The notes under the pieces were generated by a model that saw only the letters and a program-made list of their open reading frames with translations, was not told where the DNA came from and ran no database searches. A stretch of DNA of 64,000 nucleotides from NCBI GenBank assembly GCA_004380135.1, contig QXCR01000018.1:1-64000 (forward strand), read 5' to 3'. The translations under genes and the position numbers were made by a program. Source of the stretch: Stemphylium vesicarium (lineage: Eukaryota; Ascomycota; Dothideomycetes; Pleosporales; Pleosporaceae). Shown piece by piece: positions 54,651-64,000 of this stretch (the stretch's first letter is position 1; each line of letters opens with the position of its first letter).

Positions 54651-57167
54651 CTATCGCACAACTCGCTGATTCTTACCTGGACGCTCCGCTGGCGACTCTT
54701 CATTGCGCTCATTGGAATTATGTGGAGTTTTCCAAGGAAAAATCCTGAATAGAGAGCTTGCGTGTTCGAATACCAGGGCGAAGAGCCGCAGTACGAGCAT
54801 GACGACCACGGTAGCCAGTACGAATGTCTTTGGGTTGCGGTCAAAAGCAAATATATCCTTTTCTGACCCAAAGTATTGGAGGACCATTCCCAAGGGTGTA
54901 GTGAACAGAAGTAACTTTGGTGCTATTAGCGCCGACTGGAGACTTTGCTAGGGTGCCAGTGCATACCTCGACATTTACGCGCGTGCTATTGCTTGTCTTT
55001 GCTGCAGCGGCCAAGTTGGCACATGCTGCCTTTGTACTCGTTTCGTTGAGTTCTCGGATTTTGTCGTTGAGAATGCTAGTTCGGACGTTCAACTCATGGG
55101 TCCGCTCGCTGAGGCTGTGACTTTCCATGCTTAGCTTGTTACTCTCCTTGTTCAGTTTGTTACTTTCGACTGTCAGACGGTTACTCTCGAGATCCAGAAT
55201 ACGCCCAAGCTGCGCACGTTGTTAGCAGGCCAGGCAGTCACTTGAACGACCTGCTGACTTACGTGAGTTGAAAAGTGCTTGCAGGAAGCATCAAGTGACC
55301 TCAGTCGTGAATGGAGATCTGCGAGCTTCCCGAACGATTCTCTGATGCTGTTCTCAGTAGGGGTCTGGTCCGTAATATCTGAGAAGTAACATTTGTCTCC
55401 TCCGGGTTCGTCAAATCTCCTGTACGCGCGAAGTGTCGTGGAAAGAGTATCGTGAAGTGTGCGCAACAGCTGCATTACTTGAATCGTCCGATCCAAAGAG
55501 TTGCGTACAGCTTTTGGGTCCAAGTCTAACTCGCCGGTGCTGCCACTGCATGGATCCTTTGTTTGCTGCTCGATGATGAGCTAGGTCATACATTTGAGCA
55601 GTAGAACAGAAACTCACCCAGGCTTCGATTCCTTCTTCAATGGTATGCACTAGGTACTCCCATTCTTTGAGAACCAACTGACAGCGAATTGCGACGATTC
55701 GTAGCCAGTATCGCCGTGCGTCCCACTCGGCGCGATTAGCATCCATAGCATAGTCGAGCCCGTCCTCAGCTGCAAAGAAGTCTTGCTTGAACAACTCGTA
55801 GTCTTCTTCCTCTTCTTCCTCATCCCCCTCTTCTTCGGGCCTAGTATTTGCAAAGGCATAACTTGTCCATTGAGTATTGCTCCATCCACATGTTACGATA
55901 CTAATATTGGCTTTCCGAACGTGATAACGAGAGGAAGAAGGACCGCAAGAGGATTCCAAGTCTAGGAATGAGATATCTATCGATGAGTCTCTGGCAGCTT
56001 TTTTGCTGCGATCATCGTTGTCGGTCGTCGAAGTTGTAGAATCCGTCTCTCGTAACACTAGATAAGCTAAATGGAACCCCAGATGGAAACTCGCGCGACC
56101 CAGCATCTGTTCCACATGTAAGCAAAAATAATTCCAGACAGTTCGCTGAAGAGACGACTTTTGTTACTTACTGGCACGTGTACCTGAATTGACGTTTCCA
56201 TCATGATATGCTTACATACTGAGTCACGTACAGCAGTGGACTGATGAGACCAAGCTGTCGCAGCAAGGGCTCGAACGAAGCTTGGGGTAAGCTTTGAGAT
56301 GTAGCTACAAGATTATGAGCTCTCAAGTTCGTACGGACGATTGTGAAGACTACATTAATCACATACATTAAGCGTCGGTCAACATCTGGAAAGTGAGGAA
56401 GATTATAGCGCTAAGTTCGATCAGCTCACTTCTTCCAATGGAGCAATAGACAATACTGGTTGATTTAGAGTTGCATATAACTCCATCGCGCTTAGTCTGG
56501 TCCCGTACTCCCCAGAACGGCCAGTGGAGTATTCGCGGTCGTCTAACCAAGCCCAAGCCTTGCTATCTTGTTCAGTGGATGATTCGTCATCCTCGCGTGA
56601 GAAAAAGCGTCGCACGACTTTTGCTTCCCAAGAAGGGGTGGATCCTTCCCAATCTTCGAGGAACAGATGGGTCAATTCTTCGCTGATCAGGCTGTTAACA
56701 TCTTGCTTTCCGGGTGAATCAGGGTCAATCATTGCGGTATTGCAGTTGGCAACGTTGTCCGTGGTCGGCGCCAAAACGCTTTTTCTCTCATCCCCTAGGA
56801 CTAGATCTTCACCCTCAGTAATGTGTTCATCATCCGCGTGCTCTTCTCCGACACCATCTTCATACTTGTGCCCTTGAAAAGCATAGTCTGGAGAACCGAA
56901 GATTCTGTCACACTGATCCGAAAGCGGTCCATCTGCAGTAGAACGATACTGGAAAAAGTTCGAGTCCCAATATTTTCCATGCCGCAAACGCTTGCCGTCC
57001 CTAGCTTTCTTGCGAGTCGCGATGCTTACTCGTCGGGAGGAGCGGTGCGCCTGTCTGACAAGTAGCCCATTATTTGCCATCGACCATGTCTGTAGCGGGG
57101 GGGTGGCATCTAAATAGTTGGCCTTATCTGGGGCACAGGTTTCGTCTGATCGTACTTCGGACATCAT
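54651..57167 (-). CDS. CorA-like membrane protein (second paralogue), one-base phase break
   Basis: Exons 57167-56430, 56385-56367, 56304-56172, 56106-55618, 55580-55263, 55209-54967 and 54914-54651. The spliced middle reads VDRRLIYISKLTPSFVRALA then AATAWSHQSTAVRDSV, matching the first paralogue closely, and the C-terminus has a heptad repeat of ESNKLN type (exon 6) and two transmembrane segments (LLLFTTPLGMVLQYF; FVLATVVVMLVLRLFALV). About 735 aa in total. Every junction closes except exon 1 to exon 2: the GTGAGC donor leaves phase 0 while the exon 2 frame needs phase 1, so a one-base change or an unusual splice must be invoked. An upstream in-frame Met at 57344 is possible. Function unknown; no GMN motif. 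Confidence 0.7.
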
Positions 57168-58056
57168 GGAGGCGGGGGTGATGGTGTGGTATGGTTTCGC
57201 CTGTTCTGGTATGCAGCGGTTGTATAGTTCGGCCAGACACGGGTTGGCGGGAGAATGACTGATGAAATACTCAATGGTACAAAAGTGAAGTGCTCTGTTG
57301 GGTAGAGGGGGCGGCCTCTGAAAGCGAAAAGGGCACCGCTGCACTTAAATTTGGGGCTCTCCATACGACAGGCCCTGTTTCAGGCTTCTACACTGTCCGT
57401 CTCTCCAACCGCGCGGCTATTGGACGAGAACAACATGTTCAGGAACGACTTGCGAGCCGCCTCCAGCATAACCCACTTTTCACAATCCAGCCTTAGGCTC
57501 CGAAATCACGCTCGCAATGCCTCGGGATCAATAAGCATGCAAGGCAGTTTCTGCTGGCAAAGCCACAATCCTTTAGATTCTACACCGATCATGTCGGGCT
57601 GCCAGATTTGTTTCCGAGCTCTTGGCCAGTATGGGAGTTTATAGCTTTCTCAGCTGTACCAAAACACTTGCTATTAGCTAGTGTTGCGGTCGTTGGCTTC
57701 TTGTGTCGCTGATGACGGAGCAAATGAGGCGTGCAGACCGGTATGGGCTGCGGACGGCAGCCCCTTGAGGACCGGTACACATATTTACCGCAATTTGTGA
57801 AGCGTACGACACTGCCTTTCCATACACCTGAGCAGGCTACATTGTGGCTGCGGCAGTGAGTGTTTGGCGTTGTTCACGCGACGTGTCGTGCATGGGTTCA
57901 GAAAGAGGAAGATGGTAGAGTCGGCGATCGATCGTCATAGGCGGGCCGGCTGAAGCTCTAAGCTTCGCAGTACCAAGCTGTGCAACTTTCCTTGGTCCCA
58001 AACAGCCCAAACAACAGCCTCCAGTTGAGGCCGCGCACATCACCGCAGCCCCCAAA
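57168..58056. promoter_or_regulatory. Divergent promoter of the second CorA-like gene and the M20 peptidase
   Basis: About 890 bases between two 5' ends. The open frame of the CorA-like exon 1 reaches 57344. Otherwise no gene is supported; a minus-strand ORF at 57837-58166 overlaps the peptidase signal peptide and is treated as a shadow. Confidence 0.4.
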
Positions 58057-59271
58057 ATGATTGTCAGAACCCTGCCCATCATCTCTCTCGCGCTCAGCGC
58101 CCTCGCCGCTGTGCCGCCCCACTCTCCAACCGCCGACCTCACCGTCCTAGAGCCCTCAGCCTCCAAGGAGCTCCTCTACCTGCATCGGAAGCTCGTAGAA
58201 ACCGAGTCGATTACCGAGAACGAAAAAGATGTCGGTGAATGGCTTACCAAATACCTGCGCAAGCACGATTGGACAGTAGAACGACAGGAAGTGTCTAAAG
58301 ATCGTTACAACCTGCTTGCGTACGGCAGCAAGCGCGAGACCACAATCCTTCTCTCATCGCATATCGACACCGTACCGCCATACTGGTCATACTACTACAA
58401 TGAGACAACAGACGTGATTGGCGGGCGGGGTAGCGTCGACGCGAAAGGCAGCGTCGCACCTATGATCATCGCAGCGGAAGCCATAAAAGGGCACCTCCAA
58501 GACGACATATCGCTTCTCTTCGTCGTCGGCGAAGAGACGGGCGGCGACGGCATGCGCGCATTCAGCGATTGGTCCGAACGCCCATCCTCACACGAAATCA
58601 TAATCTTCGGCGAACCCACGGAGGCGAAACTCGTCTGCGGCCACAAGGGCATGCTCGGCTTTTCCATCAAAGCGACGGGAAAAGCAGCGCACTCAGGATA
58701 CCCATGGCTCGGCGTGAGCGCTAACGACATCATGGTCGAGGCGCTGGGCGAGCTGCTCAAGCTACGCGACCACCTCCCGTGGTCGACCAAGTACGGCAAC
58801 ACGACCATGAACTTTGGCCGTGTCCAGGGCGGTGTCGCAGCCAACGTCGTCGCCGAGACCGCAACCGCAAATATTGCCACGCGCCTCGCAGCCGGAACCC
58901 CCGATCTCGTGCGCGGCCAGATCCTCAACGCGCTCAAGGACGTCAAAGCCTCTGCGCAGCAAGAAGGCGGCGATCTAGACGTCGAGTGGGCGAGCGAAGG
59001 CTACGGCGTTGTAGACATAAATTGTGATATCGACGGCTTCGAAACCATGACTGTGAACTACGGTACCGACGTGCCGAACCTGTCGGGCGACCACAAGAGG
59101 TACCTATACGGCCCTGGCTCCATCTTCGTCGCGCATTCAGACCACGAGGCGCTGAAGCGCAAGGAGCTTGAACAGGCTGTGCTTGACTACCGTCGTCTTA
59201 TTATCAAGGCTACGGAGGTGCGCGAGAAGGAGCGGCACGTTGATGTTGAAGAGACGCAAATTGAATTGTAA
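58057..59271 (+). CDS. Secreted M20-family metallopeptidase
   Basis: An intronless ORF of 404 aa. Seen: a signal peptide (about residues 1-18, LPIISLALSALAAVPP), the first metal/catalytic motif SSHIDTVPP (near 100), GGRGSVDAKG (near 127), the catalytic glutamates in VVGEETGGD (near 160), FGEPTEAK (near 190), the dimerisation-domain motif KAAHSGYPW, and the late zinc-ligand His in VAHSDHEAL (near 367). All co-catalytic dizinc residues of the M20A group appear present. Such enzymes hydrolyse peptides or N-acyl amino acids; this one is probably extracellular or vacuolar (inference from the signal peptide). The specific substrate is unknown. Confidence 0.9.
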   Translation: MIVRTLPIISLALSALAAVPPHSPTADLTVLEPSASKELLYLHRKLVETESITENEKDVGEWLTKYLRKHDWTVERQEVSKDRYNLLAYGSKRETTILLSSHIDTVPPYWSYYYNETTDVIGGRGSVDAKGSVAPMIIAAEAIKGHLQDDISLLFVVGEETGGDGMRAFSDWSERPSSHEIIIFGEPTEAKLVCGHKGMLGFSIKATGKAAHSGYPWLGVSANDIMVEALGELLKLRDHLPWSTKYGNTTMNFGRVQGGVAANVVAETATANIATRLAAGTPDLVRGQILNALKDVKASAQQEGGDLDVEWASEGYGVVDINCDIDGFETMTVNYGTDVPNLSGDHKRYLYGPGSIFVAHSDHEALKRKELEQAVLDYRRLIIKATEVREKERHVDVEETQIEL

Positions 59272-59907
59272 CCAATCAAACAAAAAATATTTGCACCTAA
59301 GCTAGATACCCATAGTAGAAGCCATAGTACCGAAGCCATGATAAACAACGAAGATAATGTACCCCCACATTTAGTCTACCAGGAGAAGAGTCTCGCTCAA
59401 AAAATCAGGCAGGTCTGAAAGCAGGTGTTGTCGTCATGCACCAACCACTCTTCCCAAGCCTCCATTCACCCCCACAACAGGGCGAACGGCGACTGGGTAG
59501 ATGGGGGGACACAACGGCAATTGTTCTTGCGCGTTTTAACCCCCTTTGTTAAACAAGAGGGGATACACAGCCAACCAGCAATGGGGGAGAAATGCATGGG
59601 TGTCTGGAGTTCTGTTCGTTGCGCTGGTGTGGAGAAAGAAGAAAGGAGGGCGAGAGCGACTTTTGTTTGTTTAGTGAGGCGGGGAGCTTGGACCGCGTGC
59701 ACGATAAGAGATAATGGGATGGGGAGTGGGTTGATGAGAGATGGGATGGTAAAAAGTGAAGGGAAGGAGGAAAGAGCGATTGAAACCGCGGTATGCATTT
59801 CAACTTACTTCAGCCCACTCGATTACAAATGCCCGATAATGCTGACCATCATCTCTATATTTTACACATATTTGTACAGAATCGTAAAGCCATGATGTTG
59901 ACGGTGT
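59272..59907. other. Convergent intergenic region
   Basis: About 640 bases between the ends of the M20 peptidase and CYM1 genes. Long open frames exist on both strands by low stop density, but they overlap each other and have no family features. Probably 3' UTRs. Confidence 0.45.
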
Positions 59908-62900
59908 TTAGCTGGCGATAGCTGGGACGTCGTCTTCCTTCTGTGGTACGCCTTCTGCTTCCTCGGCTGCCTTGGCCGCTGCCTCAGCCATACCCAGATC
60001 CCTGAATTGCCAGCCGTCGGTTTCCTTGACCCAATCTTTTCTCTCGCCAAGGATGGCGACACTGCTCTCTTGAGCGCGCTTGACCAAGAATTCGTCGGCT
60101 ACGGCTTGCACTTGCTCGGCCGTGACATCGAGGAGGCGCTCGCGTCGAGTTTGCAGCATGTCGTCCGTGACGCCAGAGAGGAACTCTCGCATGCCTTCGC
60201 GGCTGACGCTCTGTGGGGCGTCGTGGCCCTGGAAGGAGCTGAGCTTGGCTTCTTCGAGATCTTGAGCTGTCCAAGCGCGATCGCGTGCCCATATACCGGC
60301 TTCGGACATGATCTTCATGCTGTTCTGTGGGTTGGGGTCGCGGTAGGAGTACATGCCGAAAAGGCCGCCGAGGCCACGCGCGTAGGCGCCACCGCCATAG
60401 GCACCGCCCTTTTCACGGATCTCGGGATGCAGCTGCTTGAAGGTGAGCAGCTTAGAAAGAATCTCGAGAGGTGCGCTGGAAGCGTCGGTGTAAGGTACTG
60501 TCGGGACGGCGCGAGCGGAGTAGTAGACTTGGTAAGGTAGAGGGAAGAATGACTTCGCATTGCGGGGGTACTGCTTTTGTTGTGTCGTGGTCGGTACCGA
60601 AACTTCCTGTGGTAGCGTGTTCAAAAATCGACTGAGTGCTTCTTGGTTGGGCGTTGAGCTCTCGCTACCACAGTTGAGCGCAACGCGGAGCTGATTGCTG
60701 TTGGCGATTGTGAAAGACTGGATAGCTTTGAGCTTCTGAATGACATCGCTAAGCGACTCTTGCGATGCCAGCGCAGTCATGAGCTTGACCTGAGTAAGAC
60801 CCCCCGTCTCCTCGGTCAGACGACTCACAGGGCTAATTCCAGCCTCGGCGAAACGCATGGCGAAGGCATGACCAGACTCAGCAATCGAGCTGATCGCGCC
60901 GCTTGCTGAACTCTGTAGCAATTCCCGGATCTTCTTCTCCGCTTCCGGCCCATCGAAATCAGTTTCTTGTATGATAGTTCTGAGAAGCTCATACATGTCG
61001 GGAATGTTGCGATCGAACGCATAGCCTGAGAAAGCCATGCCCTCCTCGTAGGTATCGAGTGTCAGCGGCGACGGAGAAGAATGGTGGCCTATTGAGATGC
61101 CGCCTGTCTTAAGCTTGATCTGTTCCTCGAGCTGCTCCATGGTCTTGTCCTTGGTACCGAGACGCATAATGGCGCTTGTGAACAACGGGATCATCTCGCG
61201 CAACTCATCTGGGAGGTTCTGCAGCTTGTGTACAGCGCGGAAGTATGTGAGACCGTTTGTAGGTGCCTCACGCCATTGCACTTTTACGCCATTCACATCG
61301 GTATGACGTAGTGGCTTTCTCTCCTTCTCTCGTGGGATGTCTTTAACATGGACAGTAGGCAAGCAGCTCAGATCTTCGTTCCTAGCCTTCTCTTGGACTT
61401 CCAGCAGCTGGAGCTCTCGCTCCTCTAGGTACTTTTGCGCTTCCTGTTCGCTTGGGAACTGCTTCGTGGTCTCTGCAATTTTTGCTGCCAGTCGCTGGCT
61501 TTCTTCATCGACAAGCTCTTGACTGAACGTCTCGGAAGGCTGCATGGTGAATGTCAAAGTTTTGTCGTTGAGGAGGTACTTTTCGATGAGGCTTTCCAGA
61601 TAATCTCCTTCGGCGTACTTCTTCTGGAAAGCATCAACGGTTTCCTGCCATGCGAGAGCCTCCATTGGGTCAATGCCGTTGAACCAGCTCGGCTTGAGCC
61701 TTTGAAGGATGCCCATGCCGAAGCTCGCTGTCTTGTGCTTCAATGACAGCTCCAGTTGATGCAGAATACCATCCACCTTGATCGGGTCGAAACCATTCTT
61801 TCTTGCCTCCAGGAAGGTCTCAGCAATAACTTCACGGACCTTGCTCACATCCTCTGCCTTCACGGCGTCCAATCCTACAGAGAAGACACCCCGCCTTCCT
61901 GCACTGTCATAGCCAGTGTTTGCGCTAAAGTCAGCTCCAAGCCCAGATTCAATAAGGTTACGGTACATGGGCGATCCGTATCCGCTCATGAGAAGGCTGC
62001 TCAGGACACCAAGCGCAAAGTTCTCCACAGCATCAGCCGTGTCGCCCATCATCCAAGTGACTGAAGTCTTGTATTGTCTGTCTTGAGGAACTAGTGGGTC
62101 CAAGGGTCCGGGGACAGTGACGTGCTTCGGACCGTCTAGAGTAATTGGCGCCTTGACTTCCTGGTCCACAGATATCTTGCTGAAGCCATTCAAGCGACTG
62201 TCCACCTCTTTCAAGTGCTCGATCAACGGCATGTCTCCGTACGTGAGAATTTTGGCGTTGCTGGGATGATAGTGATCGGCGTGGAACTTCCGTAGCTGCT
62301 CCCAGGTAAGGTCGGTAATCTTCTGCGGGTCGCCTCCAGAATTGTTGATGGCCGGGTAGAAGTGGTCCTGAAATTTGGTATAAAACAGGTAGTTCGCATC
62401 CGACATCTGCCCTTTCATCTCATTGTATACCACACCCTTGAAGACTATGCGCTTTGCGTGGGGGTCGTCCGACTCTTTGGCTAGCGGGTTCTCGGGCCCC
62501 AACCGCCACCCTTCCTGGGTGAAATCATTCTCTTTCAAAAGTGGGTGTAGCGTCGCATCGAGGTATACGGACATGAGATTCTTGAAGTCTTGGGCGTTTG
62601 TAGTGGCGAATGGGTAGCCAGTGTGGTCGCCGAACGTCCAGGCGTTCATGAAGTTGGATAGCGAGCGGGGGAGCATCTTGAAGAAGGGGTCACGGATGGG
62701 ATACCTGGGCTGTCAATATCTGGTGTAATACTCGGAGGGTCTTCTCTCACTTCTCACTACCACACAAGGTGGTGTGCTCGAGGATATGTGGCACTCCGGT
62801 GGCATCTGGTGGGTTGGTCTTGAAGCCAATGGAGAAGACATTGTTCGTATCCTCGCGGGCAATGTGCAGATATTCGGCGCCAGTCTTGTCATGCTGCAGG

Positions 62901-63097
62901 TGCAGCGCAGTCAGCTCAAGCTCCGGCACCTGCTTGACGCGCTTGAGCGTGAAGCCATGAAGCTGCTCGCCGACGTTCGGGAAGTTGGAGACATCGGTGA
63001 CGGCGGCATAGCCACGGCGGGCGACGGTCGACAGCCTGTGCGGGGTTATGGCGGCATTACGAGACGCTGGAAACTGCCGGCCAACGGAGCGCAGCAT
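59908..63097 (-). CDS. CYM1: Mitochondrial presequence protease (M16C metallopeptidase)
   Basis: Exons 63097-62751 and 62704-59908 give 1047 aa. Seen: an Arg-rich amphipathic mitochondrial presequence (residues 1-32, MLRSVGRQFPASRN), the inverted zinc motif HILEH (104-108) split from its downstream glutamate by the intron (EK-YPIRDPFF), NAWTFGDHTGYPFAT, and the second half of the pitrilysin fold with PEIREKGGAYGGGAY near residue 840. The length and two-half architecture match the family. It degrades cleaved targeting peptides and other short unstructured peptides in the matrix. The C-terminus is Glu/Ala-rich. The intron is 46 bases. Confidence 0.95.
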
Positions 63098-63771
63098 GTT
63101 CGAGTTTGAGGATGGATGACAGAATGGCGCAATACCTCAGTCGCGGGACCAGAAATGTCAAAAGCACCCGCTATCCATGACGCCTGTCCCGCCGATTGGC
63201 CGAAGGTGGCCATGGACCAAACGAGTCTAGCCCGCAAAATTACTAAGACGCAGGCGTGGTGCCTGTATGGGATATAGATGCGTAATAGGACGGACGGCAT
63301 ATCGGATTGGTTAGGCCCGCAGTCTCTCCGCCTGCTACTGTTTGATATTGAAGCTCGTGGGCGTGGTGGAGACTAGATCGTTGTCTTGAGCCTTCCGCGA
63401 TCGACGAAACCACCGACTTCTGCTCCCCTCCTTCCTCCTCGACCCACGCCACGAGACATTGCCCGACCAGATTCCGACGACTGTACGACCCCGAGACGAT
63501 AGACATTGCTGCACAAGACGTATTGACGCCCCCCTTCACTGCGCTGGGGGCCTGTTTCCGACTCAGGCAGTTCCGAGACGTCAGCGGAAGACGGCCGCCA
63601 TCACGACGCGCGCATTGTAAACCGGCTGCTGCTGCACGGCGGATGCGCGACTCGACTGCGTAGACACCCGTTCCGAGGATACATGGGCGTGGCTGCATAG
63701 GCGGAGGATCGATCAGAGGCGACACGAGGGGGTCCACAAGCTGAAGCGCTCCGTCCAAGAGTCACGGCTTC
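63098..63771. promoter_or_regulatory. Divergent promoter of CYM1 and the taxilin-like gene
   Basis: About 670 bases between two 5' ends. Antisense-looking open frames at 63243-63758 have no family features. No specific site was recognised. Confidence 0.4.
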
Positions 63772-64000
63772 ATGGCAACCGTTGCCCAACAGCGCCAGCC
63801 GACGTCTGCCCAGTCCCGGCCGCACCACGACGCAAGCCGCAGCGCATCTGCCTCGCCCGCGAACATGGCGCCCGCACAGCATAATCCAGCGCCTGCGCCC
63901 GCTCCAGCGCCCGCTAAGAAGGCCAAGGGCAAGAAGGCCGCCGACCCCTCGGAGCAGCAGAAGCAGATCCAGGCCAAGATTGCCCAGCTCGAGCTGGATC
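63772..64000 (+). CDS. Partial gene: probable taxilin-type coiled-coil protein (N-terminus only)
   Basis: The frame is open from the Met at 63772 to the window end (76 codons). It starts MATVAQQRQPTSAQ, continues with a Ser/Ala/Pro-rich segment containing an Ala-Pro repeat, a basic KKAKGKKA patch, and ends in QIQAKIAQLELD, which resembles the start of the long coiled coil of fungal taxilin-family proteins. That identification rests on recall of a short motif, so it is tentative. The 3' part lies outside the window. Confidence 0.5.
   Translation, partial: MATVAQQRQPTSAQSRPHHDASRSASASPANMAPAQHNPAPAPAPAPAKKAKGKKAADPSEQQKQIQAKIAQLELD

Noticed and set aside
57837..58166. Minus-strand ORF overlapping the M20 peptidase start
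   Set aside because: It overlaps the peptidase signal peptide on the opposite strand and has no recognisable domain.
1..64000. Transposable elements or viral genes
   Set aside because: No reverse transcriptase, integrase, transposase or terminal repeats were recognised; the only clear duplication is the local gene-pair duplication at 32-35 kb.

Overview
This window looks like nuclear DNA of a filamentous ascomycete, most likely a Dothideomycete of the Pleosporales type. The reasons are compact genes with short GT-AG introns of about 45-140 bases and CTRAC-type branch points, CT-rich promoters, fungal-only families (Zn2Cys6 regulators, Pth11/rhodopsin-type membrane proteins, MARVEL proteins, CorA-like proteins) and a tRNA-Glu with an intron. 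Gene models were spliced by hand and checked for reading phase; no database search was possible.

Region 1 (1-26.7 kb) is a housekeeping block. In order: a vacuolar cation-chloride cotransporter (-), a vacuolar amino-acid exporter (+), GFA1 (glucosamine-6-phosphate synthesis for chitin, +), RIB4 lumazine synthase (+), the SET1 H3K4 methyltransferase (+), a Zn2Cys6 regulator whose zinc finger is split by an intron (-), an NF-X1/FAP1 zinc-finger protein (-) and a BIG1/VOA1-type V-ATPase assembly protein (+).

Region 2 (27-39 kb) is accessory. A flavin monooxygenase (+), an acyl-CoA ligase ending in the peroxisomal signal AKL (-) and a short-chain dehydrogenase (-) lie next to a Zn2Cys6 regulator (+) and could form a small catabolic or secondary-metabolite cluster. 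Between the dehydrogenase and the regulator is a decayed tandem duplication with a period of about 1.55-1.64 kb. Each unit held the 5' end of a dehydrogenase (-) facing a rhodopsin-domain membrane protein (+). The first rhodopsin copy has an in-frame stop; the second is only a relic. A MARVEL protein follows.

Region 3 (40-57 kb) is also accessory. It holds two hypothetical proteins, a GPI-anchored cell-surface protein, a cytochrome P450 whose last intron has lost its AG acceptor, a tRNA-Glu(CTC), a divergent arginyl-tRNA-synthetase paralogue with both ATP-binding signatures destroyed, and two related CorA-like membrane proteins, the second with a one-base phase break. Gene density is low here and several genes look damaged.

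Region 4 (58-64 kb) returns to conserved genes: a secreted M20 metallopeptidase (+), the mitochondrial presequence protease CYM1 (-), and the start of a probable taxilin-type coiled-coil protein (+) cut by the window edge.
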